Shown: positions 24,408 through 32,586 of the stretch, in pieces
Position numbering within the stretch: position 1 is the first letter of the stretch
How the letters are laid out: each line of letters starts with the position of its first letter
Assembly (NCBI GenBank): GCA_021324885.1
Contig: JAJPIF010000010.1
Span: 1-38,970 of the forward strand
Source: Pseudomonadota bacterium
GTDB taxonomy: Bacteria; Desulfobacterota; Binatia; Binatales; Binataceae
Direction of reading: 5' to 3'
DNA: 38,970 nt
Program-made: the position numbers and the translations under genes
The notes under the pieces: generated by a model
The model's database searches: none
What the model was told of the DNA's origin: nothing
Seen by the model: only the letters and a program-made list of their open reading frames with translations

Positions 24408-26320
24408 CGGTGTTTTGCCAGCGGTATGAATACTTCAACCACCGTACCGGTTCCGGGTTGGGAACGGATGGAGAATCGGCCGTTGACCAGACGGACCCGC
24501 TCCTCCATGCTGATCAAGCCCAACCCGCCGCGTTTGCGCGCCTGCTCCACGTCGAAACCGTCGCCGGAATCCATGACCTGAAGGAAAACACCATCGGGAC
24601 TGCCGGTAAGCTTTACCTCTACCTCTGTCGCGCCGCTGTGCTTGCGGATATTGTGAAGACTTTCCTGGCCGATCCGGTACAAACATAACGAGACTTCCTG
24701 CGGCAGCGCCGCCGGCATTTGCGTCGAGGTAAACTGCACGCGCATAGCGGAATACTGCGACAGTTTTTCGCATTCCTCACGCAATGCCGCCTCCAGTCCA
24801 AGCTCATCGAGGATCGAAGGATGGAGCTGGCGGGAGGTATGATGAATTTCTTCGGCGAGACGGCTAACCTTCCTGCCGAGTTCCGCCAGGCGCGGCGCCA
24901 GACGGCTGCGCGCCGGGACGGAATTCATTAGCGACGAAACCTCCATCCCCACAGCCGCCAGTTCCTGGCTGAAAACATCGTGTAGTTCGCGCGCCAGATC
25001 CCGGTTCTCGTTTTCCTGGTCCGAAATCAGGCTGGCCGCCAGCCGCTGCAGTTGTTTGTGGTAATTAAGGACTATCTCCTCATTTTTTTTGCGTTCGGTG
25101 ATGTCGGAAATGAAGGCGACACCGAGTGCTCCGTGGCGGCTGCTGTGCAGATAGCTCAAACTGACCTCGATTGGAAAATCGGTGCCATCGCGCCGCAGTC
25201 CCATCAGTTGCAGACCGGAGCCCATCGGGCGGCTGGCCGGATGTAAGAACCATCGGGCGCGATGGACCGCGTGAGCCTGGCGCAAGCGTTTTGGAATCAA
25301 CTCCTCGATTGATTGCCCGATCAGTTCCTGGCGATTGTAGCCAAACATCTTTTCCGTAGCCGCATTGGCGAGGACAATCCGGCCCTGCTCGGTTACCGCG
25401 ACTATTGCCTGTGCCGCGGTTTCAAGGAGCGCATGGATGGTCTGAGCGCTTTCCTGGGCGGTTGCTTGCGCTTGAGCACGCATCGTCTGATCAGTTCCGG
25501 TCCCGATTACGTATTCGATGCGCCCGTCAGCGCTCTTTACGATGCTGTTCTTCCAGCTAATCAGGCACCGGTCGCCCGTTTTGGTCAGCCAGTAGTTCTC
25601 GTGATTTGGCGGGCTTCCGGAAACCGCCTCTTTGAAAACCGCCTTGACCGATTCAACCTCTTCGGGAACCACCAGAAAGTCCCATACGCGCCGCCCCTTC
25701 ACCTCTTCCAGAGCATAGCCGGTGAGATTCTGGCAGGTGCGGTTGAACTGAATGATACGTCCTTCAGGATCGAGTACTACGACCAGCAAATCCTGGGCGG
25801 CATCGAGGATCGCGGAAAGGAGATTTCGCTCATCTTGCAGCGCGTGTTCCTTTTTCGTCAGCTCGTCGATATCGAACAGGGCGATCACCGCACCGTCAAC
25901 CTTATCGCCGGCGGTACGCAAAGGTTGCACGCGCAGCGAGTACCAATGACCCTTTCTTTGGATTTCGCGGCTGGTTTCACTCCCGGTTTCCATGACGGAT
26001 GAAACAATCCGCTCGAGGCCCGGAATATCGATTTCCAGCCGGAGATCGGCAAGCGGCTGGCCGACATCGACCGGAACCAAACCGAACAGAGTTTGCGCAG
26101 CGGATGTAAACTGGCGGATGGTGCCGCCAGGCTCCAGAATTATCATGGCAACGTTGACCGCGCTGAGGACGTTGGACAGCTCGCCGCACCGGCGGCTCAA
26201 ATCGCTATTGCGATTTGCCAATTCGCCGCTGAGGGAAATCAATTCCTCGTTGGCGGTGTGGCGTTGTTCCTCGTCTTCTTTCATCATCTGCCGTTGCGCC
26301 GATGATCTGAATTGCCCCAA
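24404..26320 (-). CDS. PAS-containing histidine kinase (HisKA_3, NarX/DegS-like)
   Basis: The 638-residue kinase has no clear membrane segment, so it is probably cytosolic. Three PAS domains lie at about 50-155, 165-280 and 293-412, then a HisKA_3 dimerisation region with the phosphorylated H447 in ARELHDVFSQE, and a HATPase domain (about 545-635) with GDGFD and GGLGLISMEERV. The first 160 residues resemble the coiled-coil-PAS part of CheB-CheR-PAS hybrid proteins (NEELISLSGEL, LDIP-like, WYSLRVQPLRT), as if cut from such a fusion. ATG 26320 is used; M12/M13 are alternatives. It partners the overlapping response regulator. Confidence 0.92.
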   Translation of the reverse strand: MGQFRSSAQRQMMKEDEEQRHTANEELISLSGELANRNSDLSRRCGELSNVLSAVNVAMIILEPGGTIRQFTSAAQTLFGLVPVDVGQPLADLRLEIDIPGLERIVSSVMETGSETSREIQRKGHWYSLRVQPLRTAGDKVDGAVIALFDIDELTKKEHALQDERNLLSAILDAAQDLLVVVLDPEGRIIQFNRTCQNLTGYALEEVKGRRVWDFLVVPEEVESVKAVFKEAVSGSPPNHENYWLTKTGDRCLISWKNSIVKSADGRIEYVIGTGTDQTMRAQAQATAQESAQTIHALLETAAQAIVAVTEQGRIVLANAATEKMFGYNRQELIGQSIEELIPKRLRQAHAVHRARWFLHPASRPMGSGLQLMGLRRDGTDFPIEVSLSYLHSSRHGALGVAFISDITERKKNEEIVLNYHKQLQRLAASLISDQENENRDLARELHDVFSQELAAVGMEVSSLMNSVPARSRLAPRLAELGRKVSRLAEEIHHTSRQLHPSILDELGLEAALREECEKLSQYSAMRVQFTSTQMPAALPQEVSLCLYRIGQESLHNIRKHSGATEVEVKLTGSPDGVFLQVMDSGDGFDVEQARKRGGLGLISMEERVRLVNGRFSIRSQPGTGTVVEVFIPLAKHR

Positions 26321-26417
26321 ATCAGCACAAGCTCAGGACGCAGTAAACAGTTTTCAACCAAGGAAATAACGCAGGCCGGCGACTCTCAACATGACCCCTG
26401 TTGGCTGGTTCCGGACT

Positions 26418-26437
26418 GTCCGTTGGATCCAGCGGAC
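26418..26437. promoter_or_regulatory. 20-bp near-perfect palindrome upstream of kinase gene
   Basis: GTCCGTTGGA followed at once by TCCAGCGGAC forms a 20-base palindrome with a single mismatched pair. It lies in the 149-base gap between the end of the outer-membrane-protein gene and the kinase start on the minus strand. A continuous palindrome with no loop and no T-tract looks more like a dimeric repressor or activator site than a terminator; the cognate protein is unknown. Confidence 0.45.
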
Positions 26438-26469
26438 CGACGCCCACTTTGACTTCTCACCGCCGGAGG

Positions 26470-27321
26470 TTAAAAGAACCAGCCGGATTCCGATGACGGT
26501 CCGAACAGCGCGCCGATAAAGCGCTCCAGCTCGATGTTGAATTTCATGATTACATGATCGGAGCCGCGCGTCAGCCCGAATCCCGGTCCGATGTTGTATT
26601 CGATGCCGTGGGGAAGCTGGCCCCAAATCACCGGGAATATGTAATGCTGCTGCGCGGAGAGCGGGTCGCTATCGTCAATCAAACCAGTGCCGCCGTAAAA
26701 TTCGATGCCAGGCGACAGGTAGCGATTCCAGCGATAATAGGCGCCGGCGGAATAGCCGAATTCGAATCCTTCATGTACGCCAACGCCTTTCAGTACTTTC
26801 TCAAAAATTGGATTGGCGATGAGGGAAAAGCGGCCGATATCCTTTTCGATTATCGGACGCAGCTCGAGTTCAAGGTCGGCATCGTCGAACTGCCGCGTGT
26901 GATGCCATTCGAGCTCGGCGTACCAACCCAAATCCAGTGGCAGCACGCCCGGGTCGAACAGCCGCCCCCGCAACCTGTATTCTGATCCAGCGTACCAGTA
27001 GCCGTGGCCGGCAGGTTGGGCCATCAGCAGATAAGCTCCGGCTTCGATGCGGTCGGTGAGCCCATAGGTGAGTTCATACTGATTGTACCACATCCCCTGG
27101 CTGCGAAACGTTCCCGCGGCCGTGCCTTCGCCGCCCTGGCTGTGCCCGTTGGCGATAACGGCATTATCCGTCTCCAACTCCATCGTGCCGCGGCTCTCGG
27201 TCGCATAGGGATACACCTCGAACTCCCAGGGATCGACCTGCGCAGCCGCATCGGTTGCGTACAGAAAGGGGATCCAGAGCAGCGCGCCCATCGTTATCAA
27301 TATCAATCGCGGACGTTTCAC
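26470..27321 (-). CDS. Outer-membrane beta-barrel protein, iron-operon third gene
   Basis: The 283-residue protein has a signal peptide (residues 1-27, KRPRLILITMGALLW, cleaved after TDAAA) and a body of alternating aromatic/polar strands such as WYNQYELTYGLTDRIEAGAYL, ending in an aromatic GWFF as barrel proteins do. I choose GTG 27321 because it puts the signal at the N-terminus and starts 10 bases after the upstream stop; the longer frame to 27393 overlaps the haem-binding gene. It is the last gene of a three-gene exported operon behind Fur-like boxes. The transported or bound substrate is unknown. Confidence 0.75.
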   Translation of the reverse strand: MKRPRLILITMGALLWIPFLYATDAAAQVDPWEFEVYPYATESRGTMELETDNAVIANGHSQGGEGTAAGTFRSQGMWYNQYELTYGLTDRIEAGAYLLMAQPAGHGYWYAGSEYRLRGRLFDPGVLPLDLGWYAELEWHHTRQFDDADLELELRPIIEKDIGRFSLIANPIFEKVLKGVGVHEGFEFGYSAGAYYRWNRYLSPGIEFYGGTGLIDDSDPLSAQQHYIFPVIWGQLPHGIEYNIGPGFGLTRGSDHVIMKFNIELERFIGALFGPSSESGWFF

Positions 27322-27331
27322 TTGTAACTGT

Positions 27332-27802
27332 TCACTTTCCGGATGGCTGATCGGAGGCCGTTGTGATCGGCGCCGAATCGATCCATTGCTCAAGCCTTGC
27401 TCGTTCGGCGTCGGTAAGCGTCGCGCCAGGATGGAGCACCCGGTAATACCACGGCGGCATGTTTTCGCGGCGCAGCACCCGCCCCATCCATTCGAGCTTC
27501 CGCTTGCGGGTGGCAGGGTAATAGCTGCCCCATTGCGAGAAGTTCAGCTCCTTGCGGCCGAGGTTGACATCGTGAACCATCAACCATGAAGCAGGGGCAA
27601 TGTGGCTGTACCAGGGCCATCGCGTCGCGTTGGAATGGCAATCGTAACAGGCGCGGCTGAGCGCGGCTTCGACCTCGGGCGGCGCCGCCAGAGCACCTTT
27701 AGTGGGAGGATTGGTGCGTCTGGCCGGCACCAACTGCGCGGCCACAACGACCACGAGAACAGGTATCATCGCCGCAATCGCGGCTGTTCGAGGGGCAGCC
27801 AC
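27332..27802 (-). CDS. Haem-binding domain protein (Haem_bd family)
   Basis: The 156-residue protein has an N-terminal hydrophobic anchor or signal (about 8-25) and the Haem_bd signature: CYDCH (C52, C55, H56), followed by SNATRWPWYSHIAPASW, LNFSQWGSY and an MPPWYY segment. The CxxCH motif binds c-type haem in the periplasm. It lies between a cupredoxin gene (31 bases upstream) and an outer-membrane protein gene, all on minus, so it probably takes part in a periplasmic redox or iron-handling step. The exact role is not established. Confidence 0.88.
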   Translation of the reverse strand: MAAPRTAAIAAMIPVLVVVVAAQLVPARRTNPPTKGALAAPPEVEAALSRACYDCHSNATRWPWYSHIAPASWLMVHDVNLGRKELNFSQWGSYYPATRKRKLEWMGRVLRRENMPPWYYRVLHPGATLTDAERARLEQWIDSAPITTASDQPSGK

Positions 27803-27833
27803 GAGTTACATCCACAGCAAAGAACTGCGCCCG

Positions 27834-28190
27834 CTATTTCGCGACAATCACGCCCTCAGGCACGTCCTGGTGGAAATCGTCGTAAAAGTCGTAGCTGCCG
27901 GGACTCAGCGCGGGCAGGCGAACCCTGATCGTTTCGCCCGGCGTCATCGCGACTTCGCGATTAAGCTTGAAGCTTTCGAACTCGATGGTTTCGTTGCTGG
28001 CGTTGACGACCTTAATCGCAAGCGGGCGGCCTGCGGGCACGGTCAAGGTTTGCGGCGTGAAGTGATGGCCGGAGAAGCGGATTGCCGCCACCTCGCCATC
28101 CTGCTGCGCGGTATATCCCGTGCCAAGCACGGATACGGTCGCAAGGAGCAGGGTCGCGGCAATTATGAACGGCGTCGAGATGCGAGACAT
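27834..28190 (-). CDS. Periplasmic cupredoxin-domain protein (EfeO-cupredoxin-like)
   Basis: The 118-residue product has a signal peptide (about 1-28) and one cupredoxin fold: FTPQTLTVPAGRP, FESFKLNREV, TPGETIRVRLPALSPGSYDF and a DFH motif at 105-107. From memory this resembles the stand-alone cupredoxins found beside FTR1/EfeU iron permeases and the N-terminal domain of EfeO. An AAGGA site precedes ATG 28190. Two Fur-like boxes and a promoter lie 15 to 70 bases upstream, supporting an iron-uptake role. No FTR1 permease is in the window. Confidence 0.85.
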   Translation of the reverse strand: MSRISTPFIIAATLLLATVSVLGTGYTAQQDGEVAAIRFSGHHFTPQTLTVPAGRPLAIKVVNASNETIEFESFKLNREVAMTPGETIRVRLPALSPGSYDFYDDFHQDVPEGVIVAK

Positions 28191-28204
28191 CAGTGTTCCT
28201 TTAT

Positions 28205-28241
28205 TGAGAATGATTCTCAGCTTCCGTGAGAATGAATATCA
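28205..28241 (-). promoter_or_regulatory. Tandem Fur-box-like operators
   Basis: TGAGAATGATTCTCA (28205-28219) is a 7-1-7 inverted repeat, perfect in both arms and close to the Fur consensus core. A second, imperfect copy TGAGAATGAATATCA follows at 28227-28241, 22 bases (two helix turns) on. They lie immediately upstream of the cupredoxin operon, with the second copy overlapping the -10 element. Confidence 0.75.
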
Positions 28242-28260
28242 ATTTCGAAAACCTTGTCAA
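28233..28260 (-). promoter_or_regulatory. Sigma70-type promoter of cupredoxin-haem-barrel operon
   Basis: On the minus strand a perfect -35 TTGACA (28260-28255) is followed 16 bases later by TATTCA (28238-28233). The Fur-like box covers the -10 region, the classic arrangement for iron repression. Confidence 0.6.
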
Positions 28261-28705
28261 GACCTTGCCGACCCGCGAATCCCGGCTCTTTGATGCCAAA
28301 GCCTTTATGGGTCAGGAGCTTGATAGGCGGCGCTTTCTCAATTCAAGGAGTGTCCTGATTCGGGAAGCATCCAAAGTGCGAATAGGCTGAAACGTCAATC
28401 GGTGCATTCTGATCGAGAGACGTTTTTTGTCGCTGAATCGATCCGCGACACTGGGTGGTTTTGATCGGCACGGTTGCTCCCAGTAAGCCCTTATCGGAAT
28501 TGAAGACAGGCTCGAAATAGATCAAGGTGTTCTGTGAGTTCCGCGGCGGCTTTCATTTCCAAAGCAGACCGACGAATCCCAGGCAGCGCACCTCAGTGGT
28601 ATGCCGCGAGGGGTTCGGTGTAGTCTGGCGGAGAGGATGTGAAGTCGGCGCCGCGGCGCGCTTTACCTTGAACCTCAGCCCGTTGACGCATCGCCGACGC
28701 ACGAT
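28261..28705. other. Intergenic region without a credible gene
   Basis: The 445 bases between the Fur promoter and the next plus-strand gene hold only short open frames (28343-28525 minus, 28527-28721 plus) that have no ribosome site or recognisable protein pattern. I see no tRNA, repeat or clear terminator. It may be a decayed gene, but I cannot identify one. Confidence 0.5.
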
Positions 28706-29806
28706 ATGTCGGGCTTTATAACCACCGCGAATGGGCGCGGCGTTTCAGGCGAATCCAACTCGCAACCGCGGCAGCCGGAAAAAAACAGCCCGGGACGACC
28801 TGACCGCAAAGCCAATGGCGGGCCGCACACCGGAAAGATCCTTCTTCAAGGTCTTTTGGTCTACGCGGTTGCGGCCGCCATCATCTGGTATGAGCTAAGA
28901 TGGGTCAATTTGAAACGCGTCTTGAAGACGCTCGATCACGCGCACCTGAAGCTGTTCGTTGCCACGACGCTGACTTCCTTCCTGGTCTGGTTTTTAGGCG
29001 AAAATCTGCTATTCGCGCGGTTGTTCTCCTGTTTCCATCAAAGAACCCGCTATCGCGAGGTCCTGCCTGCGACCGCGGTCTCTTATTTTCTCCAGGCCGT
29101 CAATATCCTGGTTTCCAGCGGCGCGCTGGTAGTGTTTCTTCACCGGCGCAAAGGAGCGGACTGGCTGGCTGCCGGGTTTACCATCACTTTCCTCGGCTTC
29201 ATCGACGGGATCATGTTCTCCGCGTCGATCTCGATGGCCGGGCTTTTTTTGCCGAACTCGCTCAGCGGCGAGTGCGCGCCGTACGCTGGCGCAGCCTTCG
29301 CCTGCTTTTCGATAATCGCGGCGTGGTGGATGTGGCGAACGCCGCGCTTTGGATTCGAGCGATGGCTTCGCGAGCGTCCTTCGCTGGTGTGCTTCCGCAA
29401 GGCGAATCCGGCCATCTATGGCGAGTTGCTGGCGATTCGGTTCGCAATACTGGCGCCGCAAGGGTTTTTGTTTTGGCTATGCATGCGCGCCTTCGAGATT
29501 AACGTGCCGCTGGTGGAGGTCCTGGCGCTTGCTCCGCTCATCTTCAGCGTCGCGGGTGTACCGATCACTCCGGTCGGGCTTGGCTCTCTACAGGCAGTCG
29601 CGATGATCGGTTTGGCGCCGTTCGCCGCCAGGTCGGCGGTGTTTGCCATGTCCTTCGCGTTCAGCGTCTTTCAGCTTCTCTATCGCATACCGCTCGGCCT
29701 GATTTCGGCGCAGATTTTCATCCGGATGGTGATAGGTTCAGAGGAAGAAGCGGACGCGCCGATCGCCGTATCCAGGGCGTCAGTTTCGGACGCGTCGCGG
29801 TTCTAG
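28706..29806 (+). CDS. UPF0104/lysylphosphatidylglycerol-synthase-like membrane protein
   Basis: This 366-residue inner-membrane protein has about eight hydrophobic segments after a 45-residue polar N-terminus, starting KILLQGLLVYAVAAAIIWYEL. Typical family spots are a VSYFLQAVNILVSSGALVV-like helix, a polar loop R-T-P-R-F-G and the C-terminal VPITPVGLGSLQAVA segment with conserved Pro-Gly. The family corresponds to the membrane half of MprF; stand-alone copies may flip or move lipids or glycolipids, but their function is mostly unproven. No ribosome site is seen before ATG 28706; a downstream GTG start near residue 13 is possible. Confidence 0.8.
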   Translation: MSGFITTANGRGVSGESNSQPRQPEKNSPGRPDRKANGGPHTGKILLQGLLVYAVAAAIIWYELRWVNLKRVLKTLDHAHLKLFVATTLTSFLVWFLGENLLFARLFSCFHQRTRYREVLPATAVSYFLQAVNILVSSGALVVFLHRRKGADWLAAGFTITFLGFIDGIMFSASISMAGLFLPNSLSGECAPYAGAAFACFSIIAAWWMWRTPRFGFERWLRERPSLVCFRKANPAIYGELLAIRFAILAPQGFLFWLCMRAFEINVPLVEVLALAPLIFSVAGVPITPVGLGSLQAVAMIGLAPFAARSAVFAMSFAFSVFQLLYRIPLGLISAQIFIRMVIGSEEEADAPIAVSRASVSDASRF

Positions 29807-29932
29807 GAATTCCGGCGTTTCCTGATTATTGCGGTGATTCTGCCGGGAATCGCCCTGTTCTTCCCGAACCGTTGTGATCCGCATGCGGCTATTGCATAGA
29901 TCGCGTAATGGTCAGCCGAGGAGGACAAGCCC

Positions 29933-30709
29933 ATGCCGATCGATTTCGAAAAACGTAGCGACGGAATCGCGATCATCACGATGAACCGTCCGGAAAAGCT
30001 CAACGCGCTCAATAAGGACGACCTCAAGCATCTGACCGAGGCCTTTTACGAATTGCGCACCGATCCGGCGATCCAAGTCGCAATCATCACCGGCGCGGGC
30101 AACCGTTCCTTTACCACCGGGATGGACCTGTCGTTGGTGGGCGAACTCGACCCCGACTACTACAAGGATGTGCCCCAGGGACTGCTCCTGAACATGGTGC
30201 CTTACATGAAGGGGATCGAGATCTGGAAGCCGATCATCGCGGCCGTCAACGGCCATGCGATCGCGCTGGGCGCCTGCATGCTGCTCGGCACGGATATCCG
30301 GATCGCGACGCCTAACGCCACTTACGCCCTGAACGAAGTGCTGTTTGCGGATCTCGCCGACGGCGGCGCGCTGCCCCGCCTGCCGCGACAGATTCCCTAC
30401 GTCCACGCGATGAAGATCCTGCTCACCGGCGAAACCATCAAGGCCGACGAGATGCTCCGCATCGGGCTCATCAACGAGATCGTGCCGCACGAAAAGCTGA
30501 TGCCGCGGGCGCTGGAGATTGCCGAACACCTGGTGACCAAATGCGATCGGTACTCGGTTCAAATTACCAAACAGGCCGTGCTGCGCGGGCTGGATGTGGG
30601 TCTCAGCCAGGCTTTGCTGGAGGAAGCGCTGTTCAAGGAGATGCTGGAAAACCGCCACGGGCTGAAGAATCCCATGATGGCGAAATACGCCGACAAGTTC
30701 AGAAGATGA
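29933..30709 (+). CDS. Enoyl-CoA hydratase/isomerase family protein
   Basis: The 258-residue crotonase-fold protein has the family N-terminus IAIITMNRPEKLNALN, the first oxyanion loop RSFTTGMDL and the second one in NGHAIALGACMLLGTDIRIA. A glutamate stands in the first catalytic Glu position (YALNEV); the usual second Glu region reads DLADGGALPRL. It hydrates or isomerises enoyl-CoA esters in acyl degradation; the substrate is unknown. A GAGGAGGA site precedes the ATG. The stop is at 30707-30709, followed by a pseudogene on the other strand. Confidence 0.9.
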   Translation: MPIDFEKRSDGIAIITMNRPEKLNALNKDDLKHLTEAFYELRTDPAIQVAIITGAGNRSFTTGMDLSLVGELDPDYYKDVPQGLLLNMVPYMKGIEIWKPIIAAVNGHAIALGACMLLGTDIRIATPNATYALNEVLFADLADGGALPRLPRQIPYVHAMKILLTGETIKADEMLRIGLINEIVPHEKLMPRALEIAEHLVTKCDRYSVQITKQAVLRGLDVGLSQALLEEALFKEMLENRHGLKNPMMAKYADKFRR

Positions 30710-30749
30710 GGAAGTGCTGGTAAAGTCCGTGCAGACCGAAGCTGCGCGG

Positions 30750-31175
30750 CTATCCGGCACCGGGGGCGGTCGGAGCGTCCGTTAGAGCCTCAATTGCGTC
30801 GGGGCGGGCACACATCTGCCAGAGCTTGGCCAGCCGGGGAAGGTGCAACTCCTGGTACTTAAGCCCAGGCACAAAGAACAAGTGTGGGCTTGCCATCGAG
30901 TGCATCAAAGTCCAACACCCTCGCGCGAAGGATTAACGTGGGTGGGTTGAAAGCAAGTGGCTAAGTCCAGCATTCGCGCCGCGGCGCGGGGCGGTTCCCA
31001 AACATCAAAATAGTCCGGTCCGACACCGAGCATCTGGTCATCCGACCAGGTGTCCAACATCGGCTTGCGGAACCGCCATTGATTCCCAATCTTCACGGCG
31101 GCAAGGACACCATTGGACACCAGTTAAGAACCGTTCGTTGACATTGAGATAGGCAGCAACTTGTTTGACCGTCAT
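30750..31175 (-). pseudogene. Broken HTH-PTS IIA (EIIA-Ntr-like) protein gene
   Basis: Reading minus from ATG 31175 gives MTVKQVAAYLNVNER, the start of an excisionase-type HTH, then a frameshift. Frame 31120-30905 continues the same protein (GVLAAVKIGNQWRFRKPMLD, then a DYFDVWEPPRAAARMLD segment). It then jumps over most of the IIA core: DFDALDGKPT appears at about 30890, and a second shift leads to LFFVPGLKYQELHLPRLAKL, ending at the stop near 30750. Intact homologues join an HTH to a PtsN-like PTS IIA domain with a FDALDG motif (from memory). At least two frameshifts and an internal deletion make it non-functional. Confidence 0.75.
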
Positions 31176-31210
31176 TAGCCGGTCCGCATCTCAGGGTTGG
31201 CTTACATTAT

Positions 31211-31319
31211 TTTCCGTAAAACGTTTGACATGGGGCTTCCTTTACGTCAATTTCCTTAAAAGGGTAACGAATTACTTTGTTTGATGTGAGATTCTATCCG
31301 TTTCCATAATCGTTTCCAT
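31211..31319. repeat. AT-rich region with phased direct repeats before pentapeptide gene
   Basis: TTTCCGTAAA (31211) recurs as TTTCCTTAAA exactly 40 bases on (31251), and CGTTTCCAT occurs twice 12 bases apart (31299-31307 and 31311-31319), the second copy containing the start codon of the pentapeptide gene. The stretch is clearly richer in A and T than its surroundings. It probably holds the promoter and operators of the next gene or the remains of the pseudogene promoter. Confidence 0.5.
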
Positions 31320-31722
31320 GGCAGAAGATAAAGATGGTGAAAGTCCTCAAGATGGACAGGGCGCCTGTAAGTCAGCTTCCACAGGTTGCCGGCCCAGGCT
31401 GCTGTCGATCTTCACGACGAGCGAAAAGCAGCGTCTCATCGGCCAGTCGTTTTGCGACTGGGAGTTGGAGTGCGTGGACTTTTCCGGCTCAGATCTTCGT
31501 GGCAGCAGGTTCATAAACATGTCCCTGCAAGGGTGTGATTTTTCGAAAGCCGATCTTCGCGGCGCAAACTTCATCGGATGCGACCTGCGGCGGGCTAATT
31601 TTGCCCATGCCATCTTCGGCTACAATCGCTTTGAGAAGAGCTCCTTAATCGGCGCAACCGGAATACCGATGCGCTTGCGCGCTTACATCGCGGCCAGAGG
31701 CGGCGTTTTTTGGTACTGCTGA
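31318..31722 (+). CDS. Pentapeptide-repeat protein
   Basis: The 134-residue protein has a polar N-terminus and then about twelve tandem pentapeptide repeats of the A(D/N)LxX type between residues 50 and 115, for example DFSGSDLRGSRF, CDFSKADLRGANF and CDLRRANFAHAIF, ending in a short tail RLRAYIAARGGVFWYC. Such repeats fold into a right-handed square beta-helix, sometimes a DNA mimic (Qnr, McbG). Which function applies here cannot be told. It starts within a direct repeat, lacks a clear ribosome site, and is followed closely by the GIY-YIG-like gene. Base composition is lower in GC than the flanks. Confidence 0.8.
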   Translation: MAEDKDGESPQDGQGACKSASTGCRPRLLSIFTTSEKQRLIGQSFCDWELECVDFSGSDLRGSRFINMSLQGCDFSKADLRGANFIGCDLRRANFAHAIFGYNRFEKSSLIGATGIPMRLRAYIAARGGVFWYC

Positions 31723-31754
31723 CGCGATCGGCCAGCCGAGGTTGGGAGCGCTCT

Positions 31755-32306
31755 ATGCGTTCTCACAGACACAGACACACGATGAAGAGAACAGACGGAC
31801 TACACGGCCGCAGCACAGCTTGGGCGGGTCCTTATCAGATCGGCAGCTATCTCGAGAACGCGGTGCGATTTGCGCACTTGCGACCCCCCGAAGCGCCTGG
31901 GGTCTACGTTATCTCAGAGCGGGGGTGGGGCGACTTGCCCGACAGGTCTTGCGGCTTGCTGTACGTCTCCCGCGCGGCATATGTTCGCCTGCGTATCGGC
32001 CAACTGCTGTGCGACATGTGCGGCTTCACCAGCGATGGTCCAAAGGATGAGGCTTATCAGCACCGCGGCGGCCACCAGTTGTGGCATTCCTATTGTACGG
32101 CGCGTCAGGTAGAGCCGCTGAGCCTGTATATTGGCTGGTCTTGTGGTTGCGCCTGCCTTGATTGCGCAGAGCTAAAACTCGCTGAGATGCTGACGATACG
32201 TTTGAACGTGTTGACGGTACGAAGTTGCGCCAGCCACCGACCGCCTCTGGATTTGGCTGAGAACTGCCAAAATAAGACGGGGACGTTCTTTCTCCGCCGG
32301 CAATAG
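31755..32306 (+). CDS. GIY-YIG-like protein with degenerate catalytic motif
   Basis: The 183-residue protein matches the layout of a small family with a GIY-YIG nuclease-like fold: PGVYVISERGWGD, then LLYVS in place of YIG, followed by the arginine segment YVRLRIGQLL and a C-terminal ELKLAEML carrying the candidate Glu. The usual glycine after YI/YV is serine, so activity is doubtful. The segment GGHQLWHSYC and four extra cysteines (CGCACLDC) hint at a metal site. ATG 31755 follows GGGAG with good spacing; ATG 31782 and 31710 are alternatives. It overlaps or closely follows the pentapeptide gene, so both probably form a unit. Confidence 0.6.
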   Translation: MRSHRHRHTMKRTDGLHGRSTAWAGPYQIGSYLENAVRFAHLRPPEAPGVYVISERGWGDLPDRSCGLLYVSRAAYVRLRIGQLLCDMCGFTSDGPKDEAYQHRGGHQLWHSYCTARQVEPLSLYIGWSCGCACLDCAELKLAEMLTIRLNVLTVRSCASHRPPLDLAENCQNKTGTFFLRRQ

Positions 32307-32586
32307 AATCTGAAACACAATGACGCAAAAGCTTTAAAAACCATTCTCCAAACGACGACTCCGAAAGCGCCGCGCGCTGCGCAAACAATCTTAAGAAGCC
32401 GACAGTCCGGCCGGATTGGCGGACCGGCCCCTCATCGATCATAACCCCGGTGGATTTCCCATCTGAACTGCGCGGACGTTCCCGCGGGACCGTGCCGGTT
32501 AGCGCACGGCGTGTTATGATGCGGCTTGTGACTATGCCGCGCCTGTCCGCGGACTTACATGATCGGTGCCAGCAGGAGGAATCGAG

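Noticed and set aside
28343-28525. 60-residue minus-strand open frame
   Set aside because: No ribosome site, no recognised domain and no operon context.
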